Positions 42,019-50,765 of a stretch of 64,000 nt of DNA are shown one piece after another (within the stretch, counting starts at the first letter, position 1; the number at the start of each line of letters is the position of its first letter). The stretch comes from 2-02-FULL-45-10 sp046590235 (GTDB taxonomy: Bacteria > Patescibacteriota > Patescibacteriia > Magasanikbacterales > GWA2-37-8). The DNA lies in assembly GCA_046590235.1 (NCBI GenBank), contig JBKJTY010000032.1, positions 1-64,000 on the forward strand, read 5' to 3'. The notes under the pieces are model-generated. The model had not been told where the DNA came from, did no database searches, and saw only the letters and a list, made by a program, of their open reading frames with translations. Made by a program: the position numbers and the translations under genes.

Positions 42019-42573
42019 ATGCAAAAAATTATTTTTGGATTTACTGGGTTGTTGGCTAGCGGTAAAGGAACTGTCGCAAAATACTTTGAAGAAAAGTACC
42101 AGGCTAAGAGTTTTCGGTATTCTACTATTCTTCGTGATTTAAGTAATCGTATTTATCTCGAAGAATCGCGCGATAACCTTATTAAGATGTCTGAAACGAT
42201 TCGAACCACTTTTGGTGAAGATATTTTGGCCAAAGCAATCGCTGGTGATGCTGCAAAATCTAATAACGAATTAATTATCGTAGAGGGCATTCGCCGCATG
42301 GCAGATATTGAACATCTTAGTCGCTTACCAAATTTTGTTCTAGTAGAAATATGTGCCGATCCAAAAATTCGCTTTGAACGAATGGTGAAACGCAACGAAA
42401 ATAAGGGTGACGCTGAAAAAACCTACGAACAATTTTTAGCAGACCACCAACGTTCAACTGAATTAACTATTCCTGAAGTTATTTCCCACGCTACAGAACA
42501 TATCGACAATAACGGAACTGTAAAACAGCTCTATCAATCGCTTGAATTACTCCTCAACCGCCATAAAAACTAG
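42019..42573 (+). CDS. P-loop nucleotide kinase-like protein
   Basis: 184 aa. P-loop GLLASGKGT (about 9-17); a later Arg-rich lid region (RFERMVKRNENKGD) and a core strand with IIVEGIRR. It is related to dNMP kinases and dephospho-CoA kinases. The position directly after dCMP deaminase favours a deoxynucleoside monophosphate kinase role, but the substrate cannot be read from the sequence. Confidence 0.75.
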   Translation: MQKIIFGFTGLLASGKGTVAKYFEEKYQAKSFRYSTILRDLSNRIYLEESRDNLIKMSETIRTTFGEDILAKAIAGDAAKSNNELIIVEGIRRMADIEHLSRLPNFVLVEICADPKIRFERMVKRNENKGDAEKTYEQFLADHQRSTELTIPEVISHATEHIDNNGTVKQLYQSLELLLNRHKN

Positions 42574-42597
42574 ACTCTGCTCGCAGAGTCTTTTTTA
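42572..42597 (+). terminator. Terminator after the kinase gene
   Basis: Perfect arms AGACTCTGC/GCAGAGTCT overlap the stop codon and are followed by TTTTTT. Confidence 0.85.
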
Positions 42598-42630
42598 TTA
42601 TGGTATACTAGTACAATATAACTTGTTTTT

Positions 42631-42804
42631 ATGAAAAAAAATACTTACAAACAATTTTTAAAGGCTATCCAATCTGAAGCGGATGAACTCTATATGCACT
42701 ACGTCAAAAAAATGAAGGTGCTCGATAAAAAAGCGCATGCCATGCTTGAAGAAGTTGAAAGTAAAAAAGTAGCTGCCTTACGCAATAAGATCAAAAAGAT
42801 ATAA
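42631..42804 (+). CDS. Small helical protein, 57 aa
   Basis: A short open frame, MKKNTYKQFLKAIQSEADEL..., almost entirely charged amphipathic helix and ending KKI. It has an extended -10 promoter (TGGTATACT at 42601-42609) just after the previous terminator and lies 10 bases before the coiled-coil gene, so the two may form one operon. No known family. Confidence 0.6.
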   Translation: MKKNTYKQFLKAIQSEADELYMHYVKKMKVLDKKAHAMLEEVESKKVAALRNKIKKI

Positions 42805-42814
42805 ATAGCCCCGT

Positions 42815-44257
42815 ATGACTAAACAACGGCCAGAGATTTCACTAGACCACAGCGAAGTAATTCCGTTTGAATCACCTACAGAGTCACATACTGACTTAGC
42901 ACACGAGGTGAATCATCATTTAAACGCCAATGAATCGGCGGCTGTTGGCTTACACGAACGAGCACTTAGCGCCATCAATAAACTCTCAAAAATGAAAGAA
43001 AGTGGTGACTTTGAGAATGGTGACAAATTGAAAGAAATTGAAGAAGAAATTGATAGTTTACTTGCTGAATTCAAGGCAAAAAATGCTGAACTTAACCGCA
43101 AGGTTGAAGTTGCTGAAACTCGTTTTAACGATGAGCCAGATGAAGCGATTGCCAATGAAGCTATCTTAAAAGAAGAAGAAGAATCATACGATGAGCCAAA
43201 GGATGCCGATAACATTGAAGCTTTTAGCTCTAAAAAGGAACTTGAAAATAAATTGGTTGATGAGGCAATGAAAGACTACCGCACTAAACGCACAGCTTCT
43301 GGTCGCGTACGACTCGAAAAATCTCTCGTCGAACGAACAGAGCGTAAAAAGGCTGGCAAATCTTTTGATATTAACGTTGGCAAATTTAACAAAGAAATAG
43401 CTGAACACCACAAAAAGAAGCTGGCTGCTAAAAAAGCTTCTGACGTACCATGGAAAACTGATGACACGCTTATAACAAAAGACGCGTCACATGACGGTAT
43501 GAGCGTAAGTGAAGCTGCGGCCCTTTATGAAGATACTGACAGCACCTGGTCAAAAGCTCTATCTTCAAAGGATGTACCATGGGATACTGAAGAAAATACG
43601 AAGCCTGAAGCGTCGGTTTCAAAGACGCGCAATAAAGCCGAAAAAGCTGACGACGAAAATGGTTTCACTGCTTACGGAGATGATTTCCAACAGCTCCCAA
43701 GCGCAAAAGAGAGATTTAAGGGATCTGCCTCAGAGAAAGCGGTAACTCCTACTCCTACCAAAAAAGAACGCACTGCATCCGCTGAAGAAATTCGTAAAGC
43801 TGAGATAGCCCTTGAGAAGAAAGAACAAGCCGCACGCAAGACAGAACAGTCTATTATCGAAAACCTGCGTGGTCAAGATGTAAATACGATTAATTTCAAA
43901 GATAAAAAAGTTAAGAACGCTTTGGTTGATATTTTGCTTGAATATGACCATGTGTACCACCAGAGCCTTTCCAAGGCTATGCAGGAAGAAGGTACGCTTA
44001 ACCCAAGAAACCCAGAGGCAATTGAAGCCGCAATGACCGATTCTATCGAAACATTGATGGGTCGAGGTGTAGACTACAAACTGGCAGATGCTGCGATTCA
44101 GCATTATGGTGTTGCTACCGATTATTTCCCAAAAAGTGAATCTGAATACTCGCACTATTCATCCGCAGTTGAGGAGCGTACGCCTAAACCTCCAAAAAAG
44201 GAGAAAAAACCTGGCATTATAGCTAGATTCTTCAATAAACTGCTTGGCAAAGAATAG
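42815..44257 (+). CDS. Coiled-coil orphan protein, 480 aa
   Basis: Large soluble acidic/lysine-rich protein of unknown function. Coiled coils are at about 50-125 and 320-355. Two short repeats (SDVPWKTDD and KDVPWDTEE) lie around residues 210-265. A compact region at about 360-450 could be folded. The C-terminus is an amphipathic basic helix (IIARFFNKLLGKE), a possible membrane-binding tail. It is followed by a terminator. Confidence 0.7.
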   Translation: MTKQRPEISLDHSEVIPFESPTESHTDLAHEVNHHLNANESAAVGLHERALSAINKLSKMKESGDFENGDKLKEIEEEIDSLLAEFKAKNAELNRKVEVAETRFNDEPDEAIANEAILKEEEESYDEPKDADNIEAFSSKKELENKLVDEAMKDYRTKRTASGRVRLEKSLVERTERKKAGKSFDINVGKFNKEIAEHHKKKLAAKKASDVPWKTDDTLITKDASHDGMSVSEAAALYEDTDSTWSKALSSKDVPWDTEENTKPEASVSKTRNKAEKADDENGFTAYGDDFQQLPSAKERFKGSASEKAVTPTPTKKERTASAEEIRKAEIALEKKEQAARKTEQSIIENLRGQDVNTINFKDKKVKNALVDILLEYDHVYHQSLSKAMQEEGTLNPRNPEAIEAAMTDSIETLMGRGVDYKLADAAIQHYGVATDYFPKSESEYSHYSSAVEERTPKPPKKEKKPGIIARFFNKLLGKE

Positions 44258-44262
44258 TATTT

Positions 44263-44290
44263 AAAAACTCTCCCGCTCGGGAGAGTTTTT
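44263..44290 (+). terminator. Terminator of the coiled-coil gene
   Basis: Arms AAAACTCTCCCG/CGGGAGAGTTTT followed by Ts. Confidence 0.85.
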
Positions 44291-44355
44291 GCTTTTTAAA
44301 GCATTTGGCAAACAGACACTTTTTTGCTACCATGGGTTGAACTTAACTACCCTCT

Positions 44356-44778
44356 ATGAACGTTACTATAAAACGTATTGATACCTCTCTCCCCCTTCCG
44401 GAATACCAGACTCCAGGCGCTGTGGCTTTTGATCTTATTACCCGCGAAACAACGGTTGTCCCTGCCCGTGGCATTGGTCGTGTTCCAAGTAACGTTGTAG
44501 TGAAAATTCCAACCGGCTACATGCTTCTCCTCCGCGATCGTTCGAGTACTTCCAAAAAGAAGGGTCTTTTTTGCACTGCCGGTGTTATTGACCAGGACTA
44601 TTGTGGTGAAAATGATGAATTACTGGTCCAATACTTCAATTTTACCGACGCTGATGTTATAGTTGAACGTGGCGAGCGTTTAGCGCAGGCTATTTTTATT
44701 AAAATAGAAAAAGCTGAGTGGAATGAAGCGCTTACTATGACCACCCCGAGTCGTGGCGGCTTTGGAACTACAGGCTAA
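44356..44778 (+). CDS. dut: dUTP diphosphatase (dUTPase)
   Basis: Hydrolyses dUTP to dUMP, preventing uracil incorporation and feeding dTMP synthesis. 140 aa trimeric-type enzyme. Motif I PGAVAFDL, II RDRSSTSKK, III GVIDQDYCGE (catalytic Asp), IV ERGERLAQAIF and V SRGGFGTTG are all present in order. It lies upstream of the ThyX-like and Tmk genes. dCTP deaminase relatives differ in motif III. Confidence 0.9.
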   Translation: MNVTIKRIDTSLPLPEYQTPGAVAFDLITRETTVVPARGIGRVPSNVVVKIPTGYMLLLRDRSSTSKKKGLFCTAGVIDQDYCGENDELLVQYFNFTDADVIVERGERLAQAIFIKIEKAEWNEALTMTTPSRGGFGTTG

Positions 44779-44782
44779 CTCT

Positions 44783-45283
44783 ATGGAAAATCTTCAATAC
44801 AACCCACTCGAAGCACGTAAATCCGTTGAAAAGACGGATATTCCTGATTTACCATCAGAAATTATTATCACCGAAGATTCACTGAAGAAACATGACACGG
44901 TAGAAGGACCTGAAAGTCATAAAGATATCATGGTTGATTATAATAGCCTTTCAGATGCTTCAAAGGAGCTGAATAATAAGTTTATGTACTTGTTGTCAAA
45001 AGGACGACCGGGTGGAATGGGTGTACAAGAAGCTATCTTTAAGTTTGGTATAGAACATACAATTCCTAATGATTTAAAACAGTTTATTTCAAAGACGTAC
45101 GGAGACACCGAATTTCCCGAAGTCCCGGGGGCAGCTCTCTTTGCTAAAAAGCTTGATGAAAGGACGATAGCACTAAGAACAAGACAAATTTTGGACTCTG
45201 AATTCCATACACCTGAAGTAGAGCCCCCGCCACCGACCGCTTGGCAGAAATTTAAAAACAAACTACCGAAAATTTTTAAGTAG
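44783..45283 (+). CDS. Orphan protein with basic C-terminal tail, 166 aa
   Basis: Start at the ATG at 44783, 4 bases after dut; an upstream GTG at 44753 would overlap dut. Soluble, with a helical central region (YNSLSDASKELNNKFMYLL) and a Pro-rich linker before the tail AWQKFKNKLPKIFK, which resembles the tail of the 480-aa protein nearby. Function unknown; genomic position links it to the nucleotide genes. Confidence 0.6.
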   Translation: MENLQYNPLEARKSVEKTDIPDLPSEIIITEDSLKKHDTVEGPESHKDIMVDYNSLSDASKELNNKFMYLLSKGRPGGMGVQEAIFKFGIEHTIPNDLKQFISKTYGDTEFPEVPGAALFAKKLDERTIALRTRQILDSEFHTPEVEPPPPTAWQKFKNKLPKIFK

Positions 45284-45298
45284 ATATTATCCTAAGCT

Positions 45299-46930
45299 AT
45301 GCCACACTTTACTGAGGAGGAGAAAAAACAATTGCTGAATTACGTAACAACGACTGAAGGTGATATTTTTGCTCTAAAAAACCTCCAAGGCATTGCTGGA
45401 GCAGTCTATGCTCGCTACAGTCGCGCGAAGACCGGCTTTCGTGAAACGCTTCTAAGAGAATTTATTGAAGCAGGCCAAATTGATGCGGTACATGCGAACG
45501 AGCTTATTGAACGCGTGCTTGTCGCCTACGGGGATGATTCTGTCGGTGAACTTGAAGGGGCGCATGTTTCTTTTGAAAATATTTCAATTATTGCCACCAA
45601 AGAAATTGAAGACCGCCGTATTGGTGGCTCCCCTATTGAGAAGTCCACTCGCTATGTTTTCTTTGATGAAAAGGACGCAGAAGGAAAATATAAATACGTC
45701 CGTGAACCAAAAATTATGGCTTCACGTCATGCGGCCGCTTACGAGCAGACCATGGATTTTGTTTTTGACACTTACAGCAATCTTATCGAGCCAATGCAGC
45801 AATTTTATGCAGCACGCTTCCCCATCGAACAGGCTGAATACGATATCTTAGGTAAAGGTGGCAAACAGAAATTAGCTGATTTAACTGAGGAAAAAGACCT
45901 AAAATCATTTCGCATCACTTATAAAATCGACATGAAGACGAAGGCGTGCGATTCACTGCGTTGTCTTTTACCGCTCGCAACTAAAACCAATGTTGGCATG
46001 TTTGGTAACGGACGTTACTTTCAGATGCTTATCTCACACCTTATTAGCACACCCTATCCAGAGGTTGTTACTATCGGTGAAAACACAAAAACAGAATTAT
46101 CTAAACTTATCCCCCAATACGTTCGCCGTGCAGCCAAAAAAGAATATACCATAATCGTTGAGGAAAACATGAAGGCTTTGACTGCCGAACTTTTCAAAGG
46201 GATTAAAGCTAATCCAGCTGAATCGGTAGCTATCGTACCAAACGAACAAGTTCACAACGAAACTTCTCTTGTTGCGCACATGCTTTACGCTTATGCCGAA
46301 CTGCCGTTTGCCCAAATTTATAGTTTTGTCGCTTCACAAGATCAGGCCACAATTGACCGTATCAAGGCAACCTATGTTGGGGCGCGTAAAACACGTCGTG
46401 ATCGCCCTGGTCGCGCGCTTGAAGCAGGCTACACCTACACTGTCGATCTTTTTGCTGACTACGGAACTTACAAGGACTTAGAGCGCCACCGCATGACCAC
46501 CCAATTACGCCAACCATTCAGCCCACGTCATGGCATGGTTGTGCCAACTGACATTACTGCCGCCGGTTTTGAAGAAACCGTTTTGAACGTTCATAAAAAA
46601 ATTGAAGAAGTGTACGAAACCATTTTTGCTGACCTCGGCGAAGTCGCCTCATACATTACTTTGCATGGTACCCGTGTACGTTGGATAATGGGCTTTAACG
46701 ATCGTGAAGCTATGCACCTCCTTGAGCTCCGCACTGCTAAACAAGGCCACCCACAGTATCGCAAACTTTGCCAACAGATTCACAGAGCAATTGCCGCAAT
46801 TGATCCATGGCGCGCAAGCATCATGCAGTTTGTAGACCACAATGATTATGATAGCGCACGCGGCGACAGTGAAGCTCGTCAACGCGTAAAAGAACGTGAG
46901 CTTGATGAAAAATTCTCTAAATCCGTCTAG
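45299..46930 (+). CDS. Duplicated ThyX-like protein (flavin-dependent thymidylate synthase)
   Basis: 543 aa, about twice the length of ordinary ThyX, and built of two ThyX-like halves. The N-terminal half has GSPIEKSTRY (109-119) but its RHR position is degenerate (DRR). The C-terminal half has ERHRMTTQLRQPFSPR (395 onward, RHR at 396-398) and the ThyX-like end ELRTAKQGHPQYRKLCQQI. The neighbours (dUTPase, dCMP deaminase, Tmk) fit dUMP to dTMP conversion. Whether one or both halves are catalytic is unknown. Confidence 0.78.
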   Translation: MPHFTEEEKKQLLNYVTTTEGDIFALKNLQGIAGAVYARYSRAKTGFRETLLREFIEAGQIDAVHANELIERVLVAYGDDSVGELEGAHVSFENISIIATKEIEDRRIGGSPIEKSTRYVFFDEKDAEGKYKYVREPKIMASRHAAAYEQTMDFVFDTYSNLIEPMQQFYAARFPIEQAEYDILGKGGKQKLADLTEEKDLKSFRITYKIDMKTKACDSLRCLLPLATKTNVGMFGNGRYFQMLISHLISTPYPEVVTIGENTKTELSKLIPQYVRRAAKKEYTIIVEENMKALTAELFKGIKANPAESVAIVPNEQVHNETSLVAHMLYAYAELPFAQIYSFVASQDQATIDRIKATYVGARKTRRDRPGRALEAGYTYTVDLFADYGTYKDLERHRMTTQLRQPFSPRHGMVVPTDITAAGFEETVLNVHKKIEEVYETIFADLGEVASYITLHGTRVRWIMGFNDREAMHLLELRTAKQGHPQYRKLCQQIHRAIAAIDPWRASIMQFVDHNDYDSARGDSEARQRVKERELDEKFSKSV

Positions 46931-46932
46931 CT

Positions 46933-47649
46933 ATGAAGAAAGGTTGTTACATCATGATTGATGGAATAGATGGCAGCGGGAAAGATACTGTTGCCAACTC
47001 ATGGAAGGATTTTTTAAGCAAAGAAGGAAACGCGCTTTTTGATCTACGTGAATACTGGAAAAAGAATGGGACCTACCCAGATTTTAACGAATTAAAATCG
47101 TATGATTTTATATTTACCGCAGAACCTACGTATGTCGGAGTGGGTAAAGTTATTCGTGAAGAACTAACCCGTAACGGCACTAACTATCCAGATATCGCCA
47201 TTGCACATGCATTTTCACTTGATCGGCTTGTGCATTACCATAAAATTATTATTCCAGCTCTTAAAGAAGGTAAATGTATTATTCAGGTTCGCGGTGTTAG
47301 CACCTCACTCTGTTACCAAGCTGTTTCAAGCGATCTTAGCCTTGAACTTATCGCTTCTTTACCAGGCAACAGTTTAGCTTTAGAGCATCGCCCTGATCAC
47401 CTGGTTCTAATGGACGTAACTCCAGAAATTACTCTACGTCGTTTAGGCATGCGAGCTGAAAAAGATGATAATGCCATCTTCGAAAAAAAGGACTTTCTTG
47501 ATAAAGCCAATAAAATGTTTAGCAATCCTACTTACCAGTCTCTTTTCACTTCACGTGGCAGTATGATTCATTATTTGCCAGCAGAGGGCGAAATTGATAC
47601 AATGAACGCGAAAGCGCACGCTTTATTAACTTCACTTATCACACCATAA
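46933..47649 (+). CDS. tmk: Thymidylate kinase-like protein
   Basis: Phosphorylates dTMP to dTDP. 238 aa, with P-loop GIDGSGKDT (about 11-19), the acceptor-binding EPTYVGVGKVIREEL, and RGVSTSLCYQ in place of the usual DRY/AYQ segment. It is somewhat longer than E. coli Tmk (213 aa), with an insertion at about residues 33-50. It begins 2 bases after the ThyX-like gene, supporting a shared dTTP pathway. Confidence 0.82.
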   Translation: MKKGCYIMIDGIDGSGKDTVANSWKDFLSKEGNALFDLREYWKKNGTYPDFNELKSYDFIFTAEPTYVGVGKVIREELTRNGTNYPDIAIAHAFSLDRLVHYHKIIIPALKEGKCIIQVRGVSTSLCYQAVSSDLSLELIASLPGNSLALEHRPDHLVLMDVTPEITLRRLGMRAEKDDNAIFEKKDFLDKANKMFSNPTYQSLFTSRGSMIHYLPAEGEIDTMNAKAHALLTSLITP

Positions 47650-47652
47650 ATT

Positions 47653-48438
47653 ATGCTTATTAGCATTTCGGAACTCATGAGTAAAAGCTGGGAAATTTAT
47701 AAAGCAAATTTCAAACGCTTTTTACCTTACATGTTCCTTTTATTTGCGCCAAGCCTCGTCATGATGGCGGGTGCTTTTGGGCTTGATTATTTGGAACAAT
47801 ACTCTATCAGCACGGGCGCTGGCGCTGGAATTAGCGTTGCCCTCATGATTATTCGGTTAGTTCTGGTGCTTTGGGTAAGTGTTTCCATTATGAAATTTGT
47901 TGGTACATTTATTAAAACATCAACTTTTTTGTCATGGCGCGAATCGTTTGGACTTACTGCAGGACTTTTATTAGCATTAATAATTAATGCTATATTAGCT
48001 TTTATCGCTTTTTTCTTTGGCTTCCTTCTCTTAATTATTCCTGGCATCATAATCTCAACTTGGTTGGTATTTACTACAAGTGAAGTAGTCTTCAATAAAC
48101 AAGGGAGTGGTTTAGTGGATGTCGGTGCGCTATCTCGCAGTAAACAATTGGTTAAAGGGCGTTGGTTTGATATCTTCTTTGCATTCTATATACCACCATT
48201 TATCTTTGGTCTTATCTTCGGTGTAATTAACATTGTTTTAGTAATCACCTTCTCTTTGCTTGGTTCTCTCATCTCTACAACAACTGGCGTTTTGGTCGGA
48301 GAGGTTGTCGGAGCTATTGGTGGTGCTATTTTCGCTCCACTTCCAATTATTTCTACTGTCTTACTCTATTTCAGCGCAAAAGAAAATCCAGTTGCTTTGC
48401 CTACTCCATCGGCGCCAAGTGCTCCAAAAGCAGCATAA
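47653..48438 (+). CDS. Polytopic membrane protein, 261 aa
   Basis: About six hydrophobic segments (roughly 20-45, 58-82, 95-130, 170-198, 205-235) and a Pro/Ala-rich cytoplasmic tail. The opening SELMSKSWEIYKANFKRFLP resembles a widespread membrane family of unknown function in CPR genomes. It lies 3 bases after tmk and is closed by a terminator. Confidence 0.75.
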   Translation: MLISISELMSKSWEIYKANFKRFLPYMFLLFAPSLVMMAGAFGLDYLEQYSISTGAGAGISVALMIIRLVLVLWVSVSIMKFVGTFIKTSTFLSWRESFGLTAGLLLALIINAILAFIAFFFGFLLLIIPGIIISTWLVFTTSEVVFNKQGSGLVDVGALSRSKQLVKGRWFDIFFAFYIPPFIFGLIFGVINIVLVITFSLLGSLISTTTGVLVGEVVGAIGGAIFAPLPIISTVLLYFSAKENPVALPTPSAPSAPKAA

Positions 48439-48452
48439 TCAACCATCTATAT

Positions 48453-48477
48453 AAACCCGCTACTCAGCGGGTTTTTT
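48453..48477 (+). terminator. Terminator of the thymidylate operon
   Basis: Arms AAACCCGCT/AGCGGGTTT followed by TTT. Confidence 0.85.
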
Positions 48478-48532
48478 GTATTGCCAAAAGAAACGGGAGA
48501 TGTTACCCTATGAGCGTATCTTATACCTTTTT

Positions 48533-50059
48533 ATGCCTAAACTTATCCCGATTATCGGTCTTGAAATCCATGTTGAATTGAAGACTAAATCAAAAATGTT
48601 TTGTTCGTGCGCAAATAACCCATTTATCGACACACCAAACATTAATATCTGCGAAGTCTGCCTAGCACATCCTGGCACGCTACCTGTTCCTAACAAAGAA
48701 GGTATTATTTGGGCTATGAAAGTAGCCAAAGGTCTTGGTTGCACCATTAATGAGCTCTGTAAATTTGACCGAAAACACTATTTTTATCCTGATTTACCAA
48801 AGGGTTACCAGATTTCTCAGTTTGACCAGCCGATTGGCGAACATGGCAAAATCGAGCTCAGCTTTCCAGATGGCAAAAATCATCGCCAAACGGCCCTAAT
48901 CGGCGTTACGCGTGTTCATTTGGAAGAAGACACAGCCAAGCTCAATCACGGCACTGGAGGCGTTTCCTTGGTAGATTTTAATCGTGCAGGTGTTCCACTT
49001 GTTGAAATTGTTTCAGAACCTGATATTCAAAGTGCTGCTGAGGCCAAAGCATATGGCCAAGAATTACAAATGATCTTCCGCTATCTTGGCGTCAGTGATG
49101 CTGACATGGAAAAGGGGCAGATGCGCTGTGAGGCTAACATCTCACTTCAAGAAGAAGGTTCTTATGTTAATGAAAATGGCATGATTAAGCCGTTGCCAGG
49201 CCGCACGCTTCATCCAAAGGTTGAGGTCAAAAACATCAATTCTTTCCGTGCTGTTGAAAAAGCGATTGAATTTGAAATAAAACGTCAGACCGACATGATT
49301 GAAAAAGGCGAAGGCTGGCGACAGGAAACACGTGGCTGGGATGATGTAAAACAAGGTACCGTTCACCAACGCTACAAAGAAACATCTGCTGATTATCGCT
49401 ATTTCCCAGAACCAGATATTCCTCCATTTAGACCATTTGACCTCTCACCTACAATTGCAACCGGTGAAATGCCTATCGAACGTCGAAAGCGCTTTTTTGC
49501 TGAATATGGTTTTTCCATGGCTGATGCTTATCTTTTAACCTCCGATAAACATTGGGCGGAGTTTGTAGAACACACCATGAGCGAACTCGACGCATGGCTT
49601 GAAACTTTGTCCGAAAAGAAAGATCGTACAGAGGTCGCTCGCCTAGCAGGTGGTTGGATCACCACCAAACTCATGGGTGCAATGAACGAACGTAAGATTG
49701 ATATTCGTGTACTCAAAATTAAACCAGAAAATTTTGCAGAGCTTATCGCGCTCATCTCTTCAAATCGTGTTAACTCTACCAACGCGTCAAAGATTTTGAT
49801 TGAAATGCTTGAATCCGGCGTTGATATGGACCCAACGCATATTATGGAAGAAAAAGGTTACGGCCAAATTAGCGACCCTGCTAAATTAACTGCCGTAGTC
49901 GATGAAGTTATTAGTAACAACCCACAACAAGTTGCTGCTTTTAAAGCTGGCAAAGAACCCCTTATTAAATTTTTGATTGGCATGGCCATGAAAGCCACCG
50001 AAGGCAGCGCTGACCCGGTTGTCGTTGAAACAATGTTGCGTGAAAAACTCAAAGTATAA
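48533..50059 (+). CDS. gatB: Aspartyl/glutamyl-tRNA amidotransferase subunit B
   Basis: Part of GatCAB, which amidates Glu-tRNA-Gln and/or Asp-tRNA-Asn. 508 aa from the ATG at 48533 (family start PIIGLEIHVELKTKSKMFCSC); the frame is open from 48476. It contains CEVCLAHPGTLPVPN, GYQISQFDQPIGEHG, LEEDTAKLNH and DFNRAGVPLVEIVSEPD, then the YqeY-type tail domain. The gatA and gatC genes are not in the window. Confidence 0.96.
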   Translation: MPKLIPIIGLEIHVELKTKSKMFCSCANNPFIDTPNINICEVCLAHPGTLPVPNKEGIIWAMKVAKGLGCTINELCKFDRKHYFYPDLPKGYQISQFDQPIGEHGKIELSFPDGKNHRQTALIGVTRVHLEEDTAKLNHGTGGVSLVDFNRAGVPLVEIVSEPDIQSAAEAKAYGQELQMIFRYLGVSDADMEKGQMRCEANISLQEEGSYVNENGMIKPLPGRTLHPKVEVKNINSFRAVEKAIEFEIKRQTDMIEKGEGWRQETRGWDDVKQGTVHQRYKETSADYRYFPEPDIPPFRPFDLSPTIATGEMPIERRKRFFAEYGFSMADAYLLTSDKHWAEFVEHTMSELDAWLETLSEKKDRTEVARLAGGWITTKLMGAMNERKIDIRVLKIKPENFAELIALISSNRVNSTNASKILIEMLESGVDMDPTHIMEEKGYGQISDPAKLTAVVDEVISNNPQQVAAFKAGKEPLIKFLIGMAMKATEGSADPVVVETMLREKLKV

Positions 50060-50062
50060 TAT

Positions 50063-50404
50063 ATGTCTGAGCTATCACCACAATTTGAAAGGGGTAATTT
50101 TGAAATGGAGCTTTTAAGCCGTCTGGACGATGTGAATGACGAACATATCGAATCATTCCGTAACAGCCTTCAACCGATTTTTGCTAAGAATTTTGACCGC
50201 CTGTCGGAAGAAAAAAAGATGATTATTTCAAGTTTAGCCGACTTACCCTTTAATAAGTTGCGATCTCTTGTCGATATAGTTACTACGTCTGACGGTAAGA
50301 AATTGGATTCAATGGGCATCCACGATTTAAAAGGTGCGCTACAGCTTGTTGCCATCTACAAGGAAGGTCGCAAAGATACGGACATCCTAAATCAAGCTGC
50401 GTAA
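50063..50404 (+). CDS. Orphan paralog 1, 113 aa
   Basis: Helical soluble protein, 3 bases after gatB. Its core (SFRNSLQPIFAKNFDRLSEE, LQLVAIYKEG) aligns along its length with the next gene. Function unknown. Confidence 0.65.
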   Translation: MSELSPQFERGNFEMELLSRLDDVNDEHIESFRNSLQPIFAKNFDRLSEEKKMIISSLADLPFNKLRSLVDIVTTSDGKKLDSMGIHDLKGALQLVAIYKEGRKDTDILNQAA

Positions 50405-50411
50405 ATATCTT

Positions 50412-50720
50412 ATGCCAAACCATTCTCGCGAAACTAAATCACAAATGCCTTTTGATTTTGCATTAGTATCAACTGCTTCAGCTATTACACCGGAGGATCT
50501 TAGGAAATTTCGTAATTCAATTGCAGAAAAGTACCAGTTACTATTTGATGAAATGGCACCCGAGAAACAACGACTCATGACTACATTAGACATGATGTCA
50601 AAAGAAGAACTTGATGCATTTATCGAGCTATCGACAGATAGTAAGAATTTGAGCTTAACTGGTGCAAATGAATTAAACAACATTCTTCAAGTTTTGTTAA
50701 TTTATCGTGAAAAAGTTTAA
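50412..50720 (+). CDS. Orphan paralog 2, 102 aa
   Basis: Helical soluble protein similar to its upstream neighbour (KFRNSIAEKYQLLFDEMAPE, LQVLLIYREK), which indicates a tandem duplication followed by divergence. It has no known domain. It is followed by a bidirectional terminator shared with ruvA. Confidence 0.65.
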   Translation: MPNHSRETKSQMPFDFALVSTASAITPEDLRKFRNSIAEKYQLLFDEMAPEKQRLMTTLDMMSKEELDAFIELSTDSKNLSLTGANELNNILQVLLIYREKV

Positions 50721-50732
50721 AACTAAAGTAAT

Positions 50733-50764
50733 AAAAAAGCTCTACACCAGGTAGAGCTTTTTTA
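50733..50764. terminator. Bidirectional terminator between orphan paralog 2 and ruvA
   Basis: Arms AAAAAAGCTCTAC/GTAGAGCTTTTTT, symmetric with A and T tracts. Confidence 0.85.
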
Positions 50765-50765
50765 T

